Shown: positions 23,951 through 32,146 of the stretch, piece by piece
Layout of the letters: every line of letters starts with the position of its first letter
How positions within the stretch are numbered: position 1 is the first letter of the stretch
NCBI GenBank assembly: GCA_964496705.1
Contig: CAZCBJ010000011.1
Location: 1 to 39,665 of the forward strand
Direction of reading: 5' to 3'
Length of the DNA: 39,665 bases
DNA from: CAZCBJ01 sp964496705
GTDB lineage: Bacteria > Chloroflexota > Anaerolineae > Anaerolineales > Anaerolineaceae
Notes under the pieces: model-generated
The model's input: only the letters and a program-made list of their open reading frames with translations
Told to the model about the DNA's origin: nothing
Databases searched by the model: none
Position numbers and translations under genes: made by a program

Positions 23951-25133
23951 CAACCTTTTGCCACAGCCCATCCGTGCCTTGTGCCCAGCCGGGCGCATCC
24001 AGCCGCAGCGGATGCTGCGCCCAGCCGGAGGCCAGGCGCGCCCGGGTGGCGGGCCAGTCGCGGATGCCGCTCAGCGCGTCAGCCGCCTCCACATTGCACG
24101 CCCCCACCGCCACGCCGCAGAGCAGCGCCAGGCGCGGCTCCAGCCCGCGCAGCAGCGCCGCCAGAAAGCCGGCGATGGTCGCGTCGCCTGAGCCGGTGGT
24201 GCCGACCACCTGCACCCGGAAGCAGGGCGCCCACAGCTCCAGCCCGGCCCACGCCGCCGGGTCTGCCGGCGCGGCGCGGCCCATCTGCGCCAGCGCCTCC
24301 CGCCCAGCCGTGCGCAGGTACAGCCCGCGGTGACCGAGCTTGATCCCGGCGATCTTCACCCCCAGCCCGAGCAGCTCATCCGACAGGCTGGAGAGCAGCG
24401 CGGGGCTGAGCCGTTCCAGCACGCCGCCGGGCTGCGCCGCCAGGCGCTCATACTCCCCGCGGCGCAGGCAGAAGAGCAGCTCCTCAATGCTGGGCATGAA
24501 GATATCCGCCAGCGGCAGCGCGGCGTGCAGCACGCCCGCCCAATCCAGCTTTCCGCCCTCCATCGTCGGGTCGGGGAAGGACATGTCCAGCGAGGTGGTG
24601 GCGCCGGCGGAGCGCGCCAGGCGCAGCACCTCGGTCAGCTCGCGCCCGCCGTCCAGGTACATGCGCCGCATCAGCGGGGGATAGCCGAAGTGGAACAGCG
24701 CCGCGCCGCGCACCAGCTCGAGGTTGATGTCCTCGGGACCGAAGGTGTCGTTGGCGCCCGGGCAGTGCAGGAAGGTGCGGTCGCGCCCGGGCGCGCTGAT
24801 CACCACCGAGTACGAGGTGGGGCTGTGCGCGTCGGCGACGATCCCCTCGGTCAGCCGCGGGTCGTGGCGCGCCACCAGTTGGCGGACGATGTCGCCGAAG
24901 GGGTCCGCCCCCACCCGCGCGATCAGGCGGGTTGGCACGCCCAGGCGGTGCAGCGCCAGCCCGGTGTTGGAGACTGGTCCGCCGGTGCAGACCGCCGCCG
25001 GGCCGGCGTTGATCAGGTGGCCGGGCTGGAACTGCTCGGCGAACTGCCCCGGCTGCAAATGCTCCAGACCGGGGATCATGTCCAGGCAGATGTGCCCGGC
25101 GACCACGGCGGGAAGGGCTGTTTCACGACTCAT
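23946..25133 (-). CDS. PfkB-family carbohydrate kinase
   Basis: A 395-residue ribokinase-fold kinase. The N-terminal PfkB signature region is GGPVSNTGLALHRLG (51-65). The C-terminal signature is GTTGSGDATIAGF (311-323) with catalytic base D317 and the anion-hole glycines. It phosphorylates a sugar with ATP. Adjacency to a D-lyxose/mannose isomerase-like gene suggests a ketose (xylulose or fructose) as substrate, which is inference. AAGGAGG precedes ATG 25133. It is longer than ribokinase (about 310) because of insertions near 225-300. Confidence 0.9.
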   Translation of the reverse strand: MSRETALPAVVAGHICLDMIPGLEHLQPGQFAEQFQPGHLINAGPAAVCTGGPVSNTGLALHRLGVPTRLIARVGADPFGDIVRQLVARHDPRLTEGIVADAHSPTSYSVVISAPGRDRTFLHCPGANDTFGPEDINLELVRGAALFHFGYPPLMRRMYLDGGRELTEVLRLARSAGATTSLDMSFPDPTMEGGKLDWAGVLHAALPLADIFMPSIEELLFCLRRGEYERLAAQPGGVLERLSPALLSSLSDELLGLGVKIAGIKLGHRGLYLRTAGREALAQMGRAAPADPAAWAGLELWAPCFRVQVVGTTGSGDATIAGFLAALLRGLEPRLALLCGVAVGACNVEAADALSGIRDWPATRARLASGWAQHPLRLDAPGWAQGTDGLWQKVV

Positions 25134-25163
25134 CCGTCCTCCTTACTTCTCCCCCTTCTCGTT

Positions 25164-25841
25164 TCACTGAAGGTAATCTGACACCAGCAGGTACAGCGGC
25201 GGCTCGTCCTCTTCGATGCGCGGAAAGCGCCCGACCGGCTCGAGGAAGCGGTTGTCGCGCGCGTCGTCGTTGACCAGCGATACCTCGCCGACCAGCACGC
25301 GCTGGCCCTCGCCCCAGAACTGGTGATAGCAGCGCTGCGGCAGGCTGACGCTCTCGCCGGGGGTCAGGCGCAGCACCTCGCCCGGCTGGAACGCGCGCCG
25401 CAACCCGTCCACCGCGAGCAGCACCGGCGAGTGAAGGTCGAGGGCTTCGTCGGGAGTGGCATTGTAGAGCTGGATGAGCAGGTTCCCGCCGCCGCGGTTG
25501 ATGATGTCTTCCATCTTGCTCCAGTGGAAGTGCATCGGGGTCACCTGCCCCGGCTCCACGATCATGATCTTTTCGGCGTACAGCTTGCCCTGCAGCGTCT
25601 GCCAGTTTTCGGGACGTCCGTTGCGCAGGGTGAAGAGGAACAGCCCGGTGCGGGGGAAATTGCCCGAGCCGAAGTCGGTGATGTCCCAGCCCAGCCCGCA
25701 TTCACGCATCTCGCGCGCCTCTTCGCCTTTCTGCGCCCACGTTTCGGGCGTCCAGTAGGCGAAGGGCGGCAGGTGAAAACCGCGCGCGCGGATGAAGGCG
25801 TCCGCTGAGCGCTGGACGGCGTTGATCTCGGAACGTTTCAT
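25164..25841 (-). CDS. D-lyxose ketol-isomerase-like protein (cupin)
   Basis: A 225-residue cupin of the D-lyxose isomerase family. The diagnostic block is QVTPMHFHWSKMEDIINRG, giving metal ligands H104, H106 and E111; the fourth ligand is H173 in RCYHQFWGEG. Family enzymes are Mn2+-dependent, interconvert D-lyxose and D-xylulose and also accept D-mannose/D-fructose. GGAGGTG lies ahead of ATG 25841. The PfkB kinase follows by 30 bp, so isomerisation then phosphorylation is a natural two-step route. Confidence 0.9.
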   Translation of the reverse strand: MKRSEINAVQRSADAFIRARGFHLPPFAYWTPETWAQKGEEAREMRECGLGWDITDFGSGNFPRTGLFLFTLRNGRPENWQTLQGKLYAEKIMIVEPGQVTPMHFHWSKMEDIINRGGGNLLIQLYNATPDEALDLHSPVLLAVDGLRRAFQPGEVLRLTPGESVSLPQRCYHQFWGEGQRVLVGEVSLVNDDARDNRFLEPVGRFPRIEEDEPPLYLLVSDYLQ

Positions 25842-25894
25842 GGCTCACCTCCGGGGGAAGATGAGCTTAATTGTAATACAGGAAGAAGAAGAGG

Positions 25895-25956
25895 TCTCAC
25901 ACAAAGACACAAAGGTTTTCTCGTTCTTCTTTGTGCCTTCGTGACTCCGTGTGAGA
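25895..25956. repeat. CTCACAC palindromic repeat (copy 1)
   Basis: A 62-bp element bounded by TCTCACAC (25895-25902) and GTGTGAGA (25949-25956), with inner CACAAAG / CTTTGTG pairs. A second copy is at 38434-38500. It lies between the MFS gene stop and the isomerase gene start. Confidence 0.8.
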
Positions 25957-25965
25957 TTCTTCAAA

Positions 25966-27243
25966 TCACAAGACAGCCGGGGCCTGGTCATCCTCCACGT
26001 TGCGCACCGAGCGGCGGGTGAACATGAAGGCGCCCATGATGATGGTGCCCACGCCGGCCAGCACATACCAGGCGCGCAGGCCCAGCAAGTTGGCCACCGG
26101 CGCGCCCACCACCATGCTCAGCGGCGACATGGCGGCGGTTGTGCTGCTGATCACGGTGAAGATGCGCCCCTGGATTTCGGGCGGGATCTTGGCCTGGAAA
26201 ATGGCGAAGAGCGGTCCGTTGGCCATCGGGTTCATGAAGCCGAACAGGAACATGCCCACCACCGCCAGCCAGAAGGCATTGTGCGGGGCAACAGCGACCA
26301 ACAGTATCCCCAGCGCCATGCCCATCACGCCCATCAGCGAGGTGTACATGCGCCGCTTGAAGCCGCCCCAGGCGCTGAGCGTGATTCCACCGGCGATCAT
26401 GCCCACGCCCATCACCGACTCGATCAGGCCCAACTGCCAGGCGCCGCCGCCAAAATAATCTTTGACCAGCAGCGGCATGAACACAAAGCCGGGGGTGAAG
26501 AGGAAGTTGATCACCGCGGCGCTCATGCCGATGATGAACATGCCCGTCCAACGCCAGAGGTAGCGGAATCCGTCGCGCACATCGCGCAGCAGCCCGGCCG
26601 GGGTCAGCGCCTCTGCGCTGGCCGCTGCCGCGGGCTGGGGGACGAAGATGAACAGCAAGGGGATCACCGCCAGGACCGCGGTGACCACGTCCACGCTGAC
26701 CACACCGTAGAAGGGCAGCAGGCTCATCAGCAGCGCGCCGAGCGGCGGTGAAGCAATGCTGATCGCGCCCTGCAGGGTCTGGTTCATCCCCGAAATGCGC
26801 TGGAGCTGATCCTGCGGCACCATCAGCGAGGTGGAGGCCAGCATGGCCGGGAAATGGAAGGAACCGGCCAGCGAGCGCAGGAACATGATCACGAAGATAT
26901 GCCAGATCTGGATCTGGCCAGTCCAGAACAGCACCGCCAGCGTGGCGGTGAGCAGCGCCACGACGCTGTCGGCGGCGATCATCACCCGGCGGCGGTTCCA
27001 GCGGTCCACCAACGCGCCGGCGAAGGGCCCCAGGAGCACGCCGGGGATCAGGTTGATGAACGCGGCGGTTGCCAAAATGGTGGCCGAGCCGGTCTGCTGG
27101 GTGAGATACCAGGTGAGCGCAAAGCCCACCACGCTGGAGCCGAGCAGGGAGAGCGCCTGCCCGATCCAGATGGTGAAGAAAGGCCGCGCCCAGTTGGGGT
27201 TGGACGGCGCGGCGGGGGTCTCAATGGAAGCGTTTTCAGTCAT
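25966..27243 (-). CDS. MFS transporter (12 helices, MFS_3/EntS-like)
   Basis: A 425-residue major facilitator with about twelve hydrophobic helices. Helix 1 is FFTIWIGQALSLLGSSVVGFAL, and the loop 2-3 motif is GALVDRWNRRRVM. The type resembles exporters such as EntS and macrolide-efflux MFS proteins rather than sugar symporters. The substrate is unknown. GGAG precedes ATG 27243. It is divergent from the HEPN/MNT pair at 27456 and runs toward the lyxose-isomerase genes. Confidence 0.9.
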   Translation of the reverse strand: MTENASIETPAAPSNPNWARPFFTIWIGQALSLLGSSVVGFALTWYLTQQTGSATILATAAFINLIPGVLLGPFAGALVDRWNRRRVMIAADSVVALLTATLAVLFWTGQIQIWHIFVIMFLRSLAGSFHFPAMLASTSLMVPQDQLQRISGMNQTLQGAISIASPPLGALLMSLLPFYGVVSVDVVTAVLAVIPLLFIFVPQPAAAASAEALTPAGLLRDVRDGFRYLWRWTGMFIIGMSAAVINFLFTPGFVFMPLLVKDYFGGGAWQLGLIESVMGVGMIAGGITLSAWGGFKRRMYTSLMGVMGMALGILLVAVAPHNAFWLAVVGMFLFGFMNPMANGPLFAIFQAKIPPEIQGRIFTVISSTTAAMSPLSMVVGAPVANLLGLRAWYVLAGVGTIIMGAFMFTRRSVRNVEDDQAPAVL

Positions 27244-27386
27244 GCGGAACTCCGGTAAGCCAGGATGTGGAAAGGTGCAACCGGGATAAAATCCATCCCT
27301 GTTCCGATTTATTTACGCAGATTGCATCCAAAAGTTGCGCAGGGCCGGTTTTCAGCCGTGCAGGAAGAAGGGAGAAAGAGAACTGG

Positions 27387-27410
27387 GATGAACGGGATAA
27401 AAAGGATTTT
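27387..27410. repeat. Diverged single half-unit of the AGGAT repeat
   Basis: GGGATGAACGGGATAAAAAG resembles the GGATGAACAGGATAAG half of the repeats around the GxxExxY gene. It stands alone, upstream of the HEPN gene. Confidence 0.5.
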
Positions 27411-27443
27411 ACAAATCATACTTTCTTCTCATTTAATTAGCCG

Positions 27444-27449
27444 TATAAT
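27444..27449 (+). promoter_or_regulatory. -10 box of the HEPN/MNT pair, probable leaderless start
   Basis: Perfect TATAAT, six bases before ATG 27456. The spacing is the same as at 1217 and 18687. There is no Shine-Dalgarno sequence and no clear -35. Confidence 0.6.
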
Positions 27450-27455
27450 AAAGAT

Positions 27456-27836
27456 ATGATTGATATCAATCAACAAGTCGCGTACTGGAAGAGCAGTGCA
27501 GACGAAGACCGGTTGGTGGCAGAAAAGCTAATCCAGCAGGGTTACATCCGGCATGGCTTGTTTTTTACTCATCTGGCGTTGGAGAAAATCCTTAAAGCCA
27601 TCGTATGTGTGAGAACTGGGGATATTGCTCCCCGACTCCACAACCTGGTGCGTCTGGCTGAAATTGCCAGGCTGGTCCCATCACAGGATCACCTGGATGT
27701 TCTGGCTGACATGAACGCTTATAGTCTGGAGGGGCGTTATCCAGATATATCAACTTCAGCGCCAAATTTTGAGGAAGCGCGTCGGATTTGTAAAAGTGCG
27801 AATGAGGTTTTTGAATGGCTGTCCGCTCAATTGTAG
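27456..27836 (+). CDS. HEPN domain protein
   Basis: A 126-residue HEPN protein (the PF05168-like group). Marks are YWKSSADEDRLVAEKLI, then HGLFFTHLALEKILKAIV, and the loop RLHNLVRLAEIA. Unlike the protein at 23303 it lacks a C-terminal RX4HXY motif, so RNase activity is doubtful; an RX6H string at R32-H39 is in the wrong place. It is encoded before its nucleotidyltransferase partner, the reverse of the other pair, with a 22-nt overlap. Confidence 0.87.
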   Translation: MIDINQQVAYWKSSADEDRLVAEKLIQQGYIRHGLFFTHLALEKILKAIVCVRTGDIAPRLHNLVRLAEIARLVPSQDHLDVLADMNAYSLEGRYPDISTSAPNFEEARRICKSANEVFEWLSAQL

Positions 27837-28138
27837 CCACGGTGCGAAAATATCTGCGCGTTGTAAACGCAGCCGGAATTCCCGTCCGCTATGCCATTTT
27901 GTTTGGATCGCAGGCGCGCGGAGATTCGGGCCAATGGAGCGATATTGACCTGCTGGTCGTTTCTCCGCGTTTTGATGGCGAACACCGCAGGGAAGACATC
28001 AACCTGTTGTGGCGCCTGGCCGCGCGCACGGACAGCCGCATTGAACCAGTGCCGGTGGGGGAGAAAGAATACGAGAGCGATCAGCGCAGCGCGATTGCCG
28101 AGATCGCCCGCCGCGAAGGGGTCACGGTGCAATTGTAG
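27815..28138 (+). CDS. Minimal nucleotidyltransferase (MNT) partner of the HEPN protein
   Basis: A 107-residue nucleotidyltransferase with an intact GSX10DXD motif (G31-S32, D43, D45) in GSQARGDSGQWSDIDLL, preceded by RYAILF. The start lies 22 nt inside the HEPN gene. It probably modifies or antagonises the HEPN protein, by analogy to MntA/HepT. The TAG stop touches an AACCGA-type repeat. Confidence 0.9.
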   Translation: MAVRSIVATVRKYLRVVNAAGIPVRYAILFGSQARGDSGQWSDIDLLVVSPRFDGEHRREDINLLWRLAARTDSRIEPVPVGEKEYESDQRSAIAEIARREGVTVQL

Positions 28139-28157
28139 TTTTCGGTGGTCAGTTTTC
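28138..28157. repeat. AACCGA-type repeat (copy d) between convergent stops
   Basis: Reverse-orientation GAAAACTGACCACCGAAAAC. It overlaps the last base of the MNT stop and supplies the TGA stop of the MFS gene. Confidence 0.6.
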
Positions 28158-29540
28158 TTTCCTGCGCCCATCCAGCCACAGCGCCAGCGCGGCGAGCAGG
28201 GCTGCCGCCAGGATGACCAGCGCCGCGGCGCGGTAGGTGCCGTTCACACCCTGCACCAGCGCCGCAGGCGGGGCATCGGTCACCGAGGCGCCCGCCGCCA
28301 GCATCCCCGCGGCCAGGACGTGGGCGGTGAACAGCGCGCCCATCAGCGGCAGCCCCGAGGAATTGCCCAGCGTGCGCGACAGCCCGGTCAGCCCCGCGGC
28401 GATGCCCAGCCGCTGGCGCGGCACCGAACCCATGATCGCGCTGTTGTTGGGCGACTGAAAAAGCGCCAGCCCCACCCCCAGCAGCGCCATGCGCAGCCCG
28501 AACTGCAGCGCGCTCGTCTCGGCGCTCAACGTGCTCAAGTACAGGCAGCCCCCCGCCACGATCACCAGCCCGGCCAGGCTGAGCACGCGCGAGCCGATCT
28601 TGTCCGACAGCCAGCCCGAAAATGAGGCCAGCAGCGCCACCACCACCGGCTGGATGATCAGCAGCAGCCCGGTCTGGCGGGTCGAATAGCCCAAAACCAA
28701 CTCCAGATAAAAAGGCAGGATGAAAAAGCCCGACAGCGCCACGAAGACCAGGAAACCCATCAGCAAATTGATGCTCATCAGCAGGTTGCGGAACAGGCTC
28801 ATCTCGACCATCGGCTCGGGCTGGCGCGATTCGACTGCGATAAAGGCCGCCAGTCCCGCCGCCGCCGCGCCCAGCAGCGCCAGGATCTCGACCCGCCCAA
28901 AGCCCATCCGCTGCCCGGCGGTCATCGCCAGGGCGTAGGCGACCAGGGTGAACATCAACACGCCCGCCCCGGCCAGGTCGAAGCGCTGCCCTTCGCGTTG
29001 CGGCGCCAGGCGCGGCACGAAGCGCGCCACCAGCAGCGCGGTCACCAGCCCCACCGGCACGTTGACCAGGAAGACCGCCCGCCAGCCCACCAGGCTGATC
29101 AGCAGCCCGCCCAGCGGCGGGCCCACCGCGATGCCCACCGAGACCACGCTGCCGATGGTGCCCAGCGCCCGCCCGCGCTCGCTGGCGGGGAACACCTCGG
29201 TGATGATCGCGCTGCCCAGCGACTGCATCATCGTCGCGCCCACCCCCTGCAGCGCGCGGAAGGCGATCAGCCAACCCACCCCAGGCGCCAGCCCGCACAG
29301 CAGCGAGCCGAAGATGAACAGCGCCAGCCCGGTCTGGTAGATGCGCTTCTTGCCGAGCATATCCCCCAGCCGGGCGAAGACCAGCATCAGCGAGGTGATC
29401 ACCAGGCTGTAGCTCAGCACCACCCATTGGATGGTGGCCAGGTCGGTGTGGAAATACGCCACCAGCGTCGGCATCGAGATGTTGACGATGCTGGCGTCCA
29501 GCGTGGCCATGAAAACGCCCATGCCGATGCCCGCCATCAC
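28149..29540 (-). CDS. MFS transporter, DHA2 (14-helix, EmrB/QacA-type)
   Basis: A 463-residue drug:H+ antiporter-2 type MFS. Signature pieces are FMATLDASIVNISMPTL (motif D1 of helix 1), LGDMLGKKRIYQTG (motif A), and motif C-like GIAVGPPLGGLLISLVGWRAVF. The start is uncertain: GTG 29540 and ATG 29537 have no Shine-Dalgarno sequence. The frame just upstream encodes a TPSPRRW-like N-terminus typical of this family but shifts at CGCTGGTGATG. Restoring one lost CTGG unit would join it in frame. An AACCGA-type repeat abuts both ends of the gene. Expression may be impaired. Confidence 0.83.
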   Translation of the reverse strand: MMAGIGMGVFMATLDASIVNISMPTLVAYFHTDLATIQWVVLSYSLVITSLMLVFARLGDMLGKKRIYQTGLALFIFGSLLCGLAPGVGWLIAFRALQGVGATMMQSLGSAIITEVFPASERGRALGTIGSVVSVGIAVGPPLGGLLISLVGWRAVFLVNVPVGLVTALLVARFVPRLAPQREGQRFDLAGAGVLMFTLVAYALAMTAGQRMGFGRVEILALLGAAAAGLAAFIAVESRQPEPMVEMSLFRNLLMSINLLMGFLVFVALSGFFILPFYLELVLGYSTRQTGLLLIIQPVVVALLASFSGWLSDKIGSRVLSLAGLVIVAGGCLYLSTLSAETSALQFGLRMALLGVGLALFQSPNNSAIMGSVPRQRLGIAAGLTGLSRTLGNSSGLPLMGALFTAHVLAAGMLAAGASVTDAPPAALVQGVNGTYRAAALVILAAALLAALALWLDGRRKEN

Positions 29541-29564
29541 CAGCCAGCGACGCGGGGAGGGAGT

Positions 29565-29589
29565 GGGGTTGTCGGTCGTCAGTTTTCAG
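29565..29589. repeat. AACCGA-type repeat (copy e) at the MFS 5' end
   Basis: Reverse-orientation CTGAAAACTGACGACCGAC between the kinase stop and the MFS start. It occupies the place where the ribosome-binding site of the transporter is expected. Confidence 0.65.
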
Positions 29590-29590
29590 A

Positions 29591-30589
29591 TCACCCTTCT
29601 GCCTCTTCTTCCAACGTCAGGAAGGCGGCCGTCGAGCTCACCAGCGCGGGGCGCAGTGCGGTGATATCCAGCCCGCCCCGCTCCATGCCCAGCAGCGCGC
29701 CGCCCACCACCGGCGGGACGCTGAGCCGCTTGAGCTGCGCGCCGGGGGCAAAGGCATGCAGCGCGGCGCGGAACGGCGCGATCAGCGCCTCGCCGTTCTT
29801 GAACATGCTGCCGATCAGCACCGTCTCGAAGGTTTCATGCTGGATGTCGATCTGGCGGATCACCCCGATGGCCAGGTCGGCCAGCGATTCGCCCGCCCAG
29901 CGCACCAGTTCCTGCGCCACCGCGTCGCCTTCCGCCGCCACCTGAAAGATCAACGGCGCAGCCGCGCGGTGATAATAGGAGATGCGCTCCTGGGCGATGC
30001 CCTCGATCAGCGCGCCCAGATCCGGCACGCCGTACAGCTCGCAGAAGGCCGCGGCCAGCCTGGTCTGCGGCGCGCGCAGCGACCAGACCTGCGACAGGCG
30101 GCGCACGGTCTCGCCGAGCAGCTCGCTGGCCCCCGCGCCCTCGCCCATCCAAAGCCCCATGCCGGTCACATTGCCGATCTTGCCCTGGCGGTTACGCCCG
30201 TAGCAGTTGCAGCCCGAGCCGGAAACCACGCCGATGCCCCAGCCCCGCTCAGCCCCGGCGATCAGCCCGATCATGGCGTCGTTGACCACGCCCAGCGGGC
30301 AATCCAGCCCCAGCGCGCGGATGGCTTCCAGCGTTTCGGGCAGCTCGGAGGGCCAGTCGAAGCCGCCCAGCCCAAATCCCGCCCCGCCGATCTGCGCCGG
30401 GGTGATGCCGGCCTGCAGCATGGCCTGCTGCGCGGCAGTGTTCATCGCGTTGGCCAGCCCGTCGTAGCCCACCACCTCGTGGTTGCCCGGCCCGGCGGCG
30501 CCGAAGCCCACCGCCCGCCCGTGCTCATCCGCCACCAGCGCGTTGGTTTTTGATCCGCCGACGTCGATCCCTAGATAGTAGTTTTGCAT
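29591..30589 (-). CDS. BadF/BadG-family kinase, N-acetylglucosamine kinase-like
   Basis: A 332-residue ASKHA-fold kinase. The phosphate-1 motif is IDVGGSKTNALV (D9), with an adenosine-type region VVNDAMIGLIAGAERGWGI and GVVSGSGCNCYGRN. Proteins of this group include eukaryotic-type N-acetylglucosamine kinases and bacterial glucosamine/GlcNAc kinases. In this operon it would phosphorylate a hexose or amino sugar to feed the GH4 enzyme or central metabolism. GGAG lies 10 nt before ATG 30589. Confidence 0.87.
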   Translation of the reverse strand: MQNYYLGIDVGGSKTNALVADEHGRAVGFGAAGPGNHEVVGYDGLANAMNTAAQQAMLQAGITPAQIGGAGFGLGGFDWPSELPETLEAIRALGLDCPLGVVNDAMIGLIAGAERGWGIGVVSGSGCNCYGRNRQGKIGNVTGMGLWMGEGAGASELLGETVRRLSQVWSLRAPQTRLAAAFCELYGVPDLGALIEGIAQERISYYHRAAAPLIFQVAAEGDAVAQELVRWAGESLADLAIGVIRQIDIQHETFETVLIGSMFKNGEALIAPFRAALHAFAPGAQLKRLSVPPVVGGALLGMERGGLDITALRPALVSSTAAFLTLEEEAEG

Positions 30590-30619
30590 GTGCGCTCACT
30601 CCGGTAAAAAAACATTCGT

Positions 30620-30658
30620 TCCAACCTCCCGCAGGTTCCGAACCTGCGGGAGGTTGGA
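30620..30658. repeat. Perfect 19-bp-arm hairpin (CCAACCTCCCGCAGG family)
   Basis: Arms 30620-30638 and 30640-30658 are perfectly complementary around a single central base, with core TCCCGCAGGTTC / GAACCTGCGGGA. It lies in the 87 bp between the GH4 and kinase genes of the operon. No T run follows on the minus strand, so it is more likely a mobile REP-type element or an mRNA-stability hairpin than a terminator. Confidence 0.9.
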
Positions 30659-30676
30659 GGGACTCAAATTCCTCGC

Positions 30677-31969
30677 TTATGCCCAAAATTGCGGCAGATG
30701 CGCGCGGTGCGTTTCGAGCAGGTCGTCCAGCACAGCCTGCACCTGGCTTGCGTCGGGTCCCAGCGGGTTGACCAGCAGCGCCTGGTAGGCCAGGCGGCGG
30801 TCGCCGGTGGCGCCGGCCTCGGCGGCCAACAGCTCGTAGGCTTTGACCTGCGCCAGCAGCCCGAAGGCAGCCGGCGGCAACGGCTCCATCGGCAGCGGGT
30901 GGATGCCGGCGCGGTCAATGCGGCAGGGCAGCTCCAGCACCCAGTCCGCCGGCCAGCCCGCCACCGCGCCGTTGTGTTTGGTGTTGACGATGTGCGTCTC
31001 GCCCAGGTCGTTGTAGTGCGCGCTCATCAACTGTGTGGCCACGGTCGAGTAGTGCGCCCCGCCGCGCTTCATCAGGTCGGCGGGCGGCTCCAGCAGGCCC
31101 GGATCGGCGTACTGCACCAGCAGGTCCTGCTCGATGGCCAGCGCCGTCTCGCCGCGCGAGGGCGGCCACTTTTCCTGATCGGTCAGCACCGCGCGGGTGT
31201 CGTAGAAATAGTGCAGGTAATAGTTGGGGATCATGCCCAGCGCCTCGACCGTATCCGCGTCAAAGCCGTGGTGCCCTTCGCGGCGCAGCTCTTCCACATA
31301 GCCGCGGAAGACCTGCGGCCACAGGTCCTCGCCGTCCAGGGTGAAGCCGTTGTACCACGACAGGTGGTTCAGCCCCAGCCCCTTCAGCTCGGCGCGCGCC
31401 TCAGGGATCGGCGCGCCCATGCGCTCGGAGAGATGCTCAAGGATGCCCATCTTGATCCCGAACGGCGCGTTGCACACGCCCACCGAGGCCACGTCCGGCG
31501 CGAAATTCTGCAGCGCCTGGGTGATCAAGCCCGAGGGGTTGGTGAAGTTGACGATCAGCGCGCCGGGAGCCACCTCGCGCACGTCTTTGGCGATGCCCAG
31601 CGCCACCGGGATGGTGCGCAGCGCCTTGGCCATGCCGCCCACGCCGGTGGTCTCCTGCCCCACCAGCCCGTGCCGCCGCCCAAGGTACTCGTCGGCAATG
31701 CGCGCCTGCATCTTGCCCACGCGCAACTGGGTGGACACGTAGGTCGCGCCGCGCACGGCTTCGCGCTGGTCGGTGGTCAGCACCACCTTGAACGGCGCGC
31801 CTTTGGCTGCCACCATGCGCTGGGCGAAGCCGCCCACCACGGACAGCCGCTCGGCGTCAATGTCCATCAGCCACAGCTCGCTCACCGGCAGGCTCTCGCG
31901 CCGCGAGAGGAAGCCGTTGACCAGCTCGGGGGTATAGGTTGATCCGCCGCCAATTACAGTGATTTTCAT
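30677..31969 (-). CDS. GH4 family 6-phospho-beta-glucosidase-like glycosidase
   Basis: A 430-residue NAD+- and divalent-metal-dependent glycosidase. The N-terminus MKITVIGGGSTYTPELVNGF is the Rossmann NAD motif typical of 6-phospho-beta-glucosidases. Other family marks are NFTNPSGL (N144), the metal cysteine C166 in GVCNAPFG, and H202 in GLNHLSW. GH4 enzymes use a redox-elimination mechanism and usually need Mn2+. No PTS is visible nearby, so the phosphorylated substrate may come from the adjacent kinase; that is inference. AAAGGAC precedes the ATG. Confidence 0.93.
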   Translation of the reverse strand: MKITVIGGGSTYTPELVNGFLSRRESLPVSELWLMDIDAERLSVVGGFAQRMVAAKGAPFKVVLTTDQREAVRGATYVSTQLRVGKMQARIADEYLGRRHGLVGQETTGVGGMAKALRTIPVALGIAKDVREVAPGALIVNFTNPSGLITQALQNFAPDVASVGVCNAPFGIKMGILEHLSERMGAPIPEARAELKGLGLNHLSWYNGFTLDGEDLWPQVFRGYVEELRREGHHGFDADTVEALGMIPNYYLHYFYDTRAVLTDQEKWPPSRGETALAIEQDLLVQYADPGLLEPPADLMKRGGAHYSTVATQLMSAHYNDLGETHIVNTKHNGAVAGWPADWVLELPCRIDRAGIHPLPMEPLPPAAFGLLAQVKAYELLAAEAGATGDRRLAYQALLVNPLGPDASQVQAVLDDLLETHRAHLPQFWA

Positions 31970-31990
31970 GGGAGAAGTCCTTTCTTCTGG

Positions 31991-32146
31991 AGTTGTCAGT
32001 TGTCGGTTTTCAGTTTTCAGTTTTCGGTTGTCGGGTGATGGGATTCATGAATGAGGATTTGAGATTCATCCATTTTAATCAATTTTGTGCCCGAAAAACA
32101 ATCACTGAGCACTGATTTTCGGCCACCGAAACCTGACAACCGATCA
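31991..32146. repeat. AACCGA-type repeats (copies f and g) between lacI-type and GH4 genes
   Basis: Two runs, 31991-32035 (reverse) and 32101-32146 (forward), lie within one operon gap of 174 bp. They face each other, so the transcript could pair. The second run reaches the stop of the regulator gene. Confidence 0.75.
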
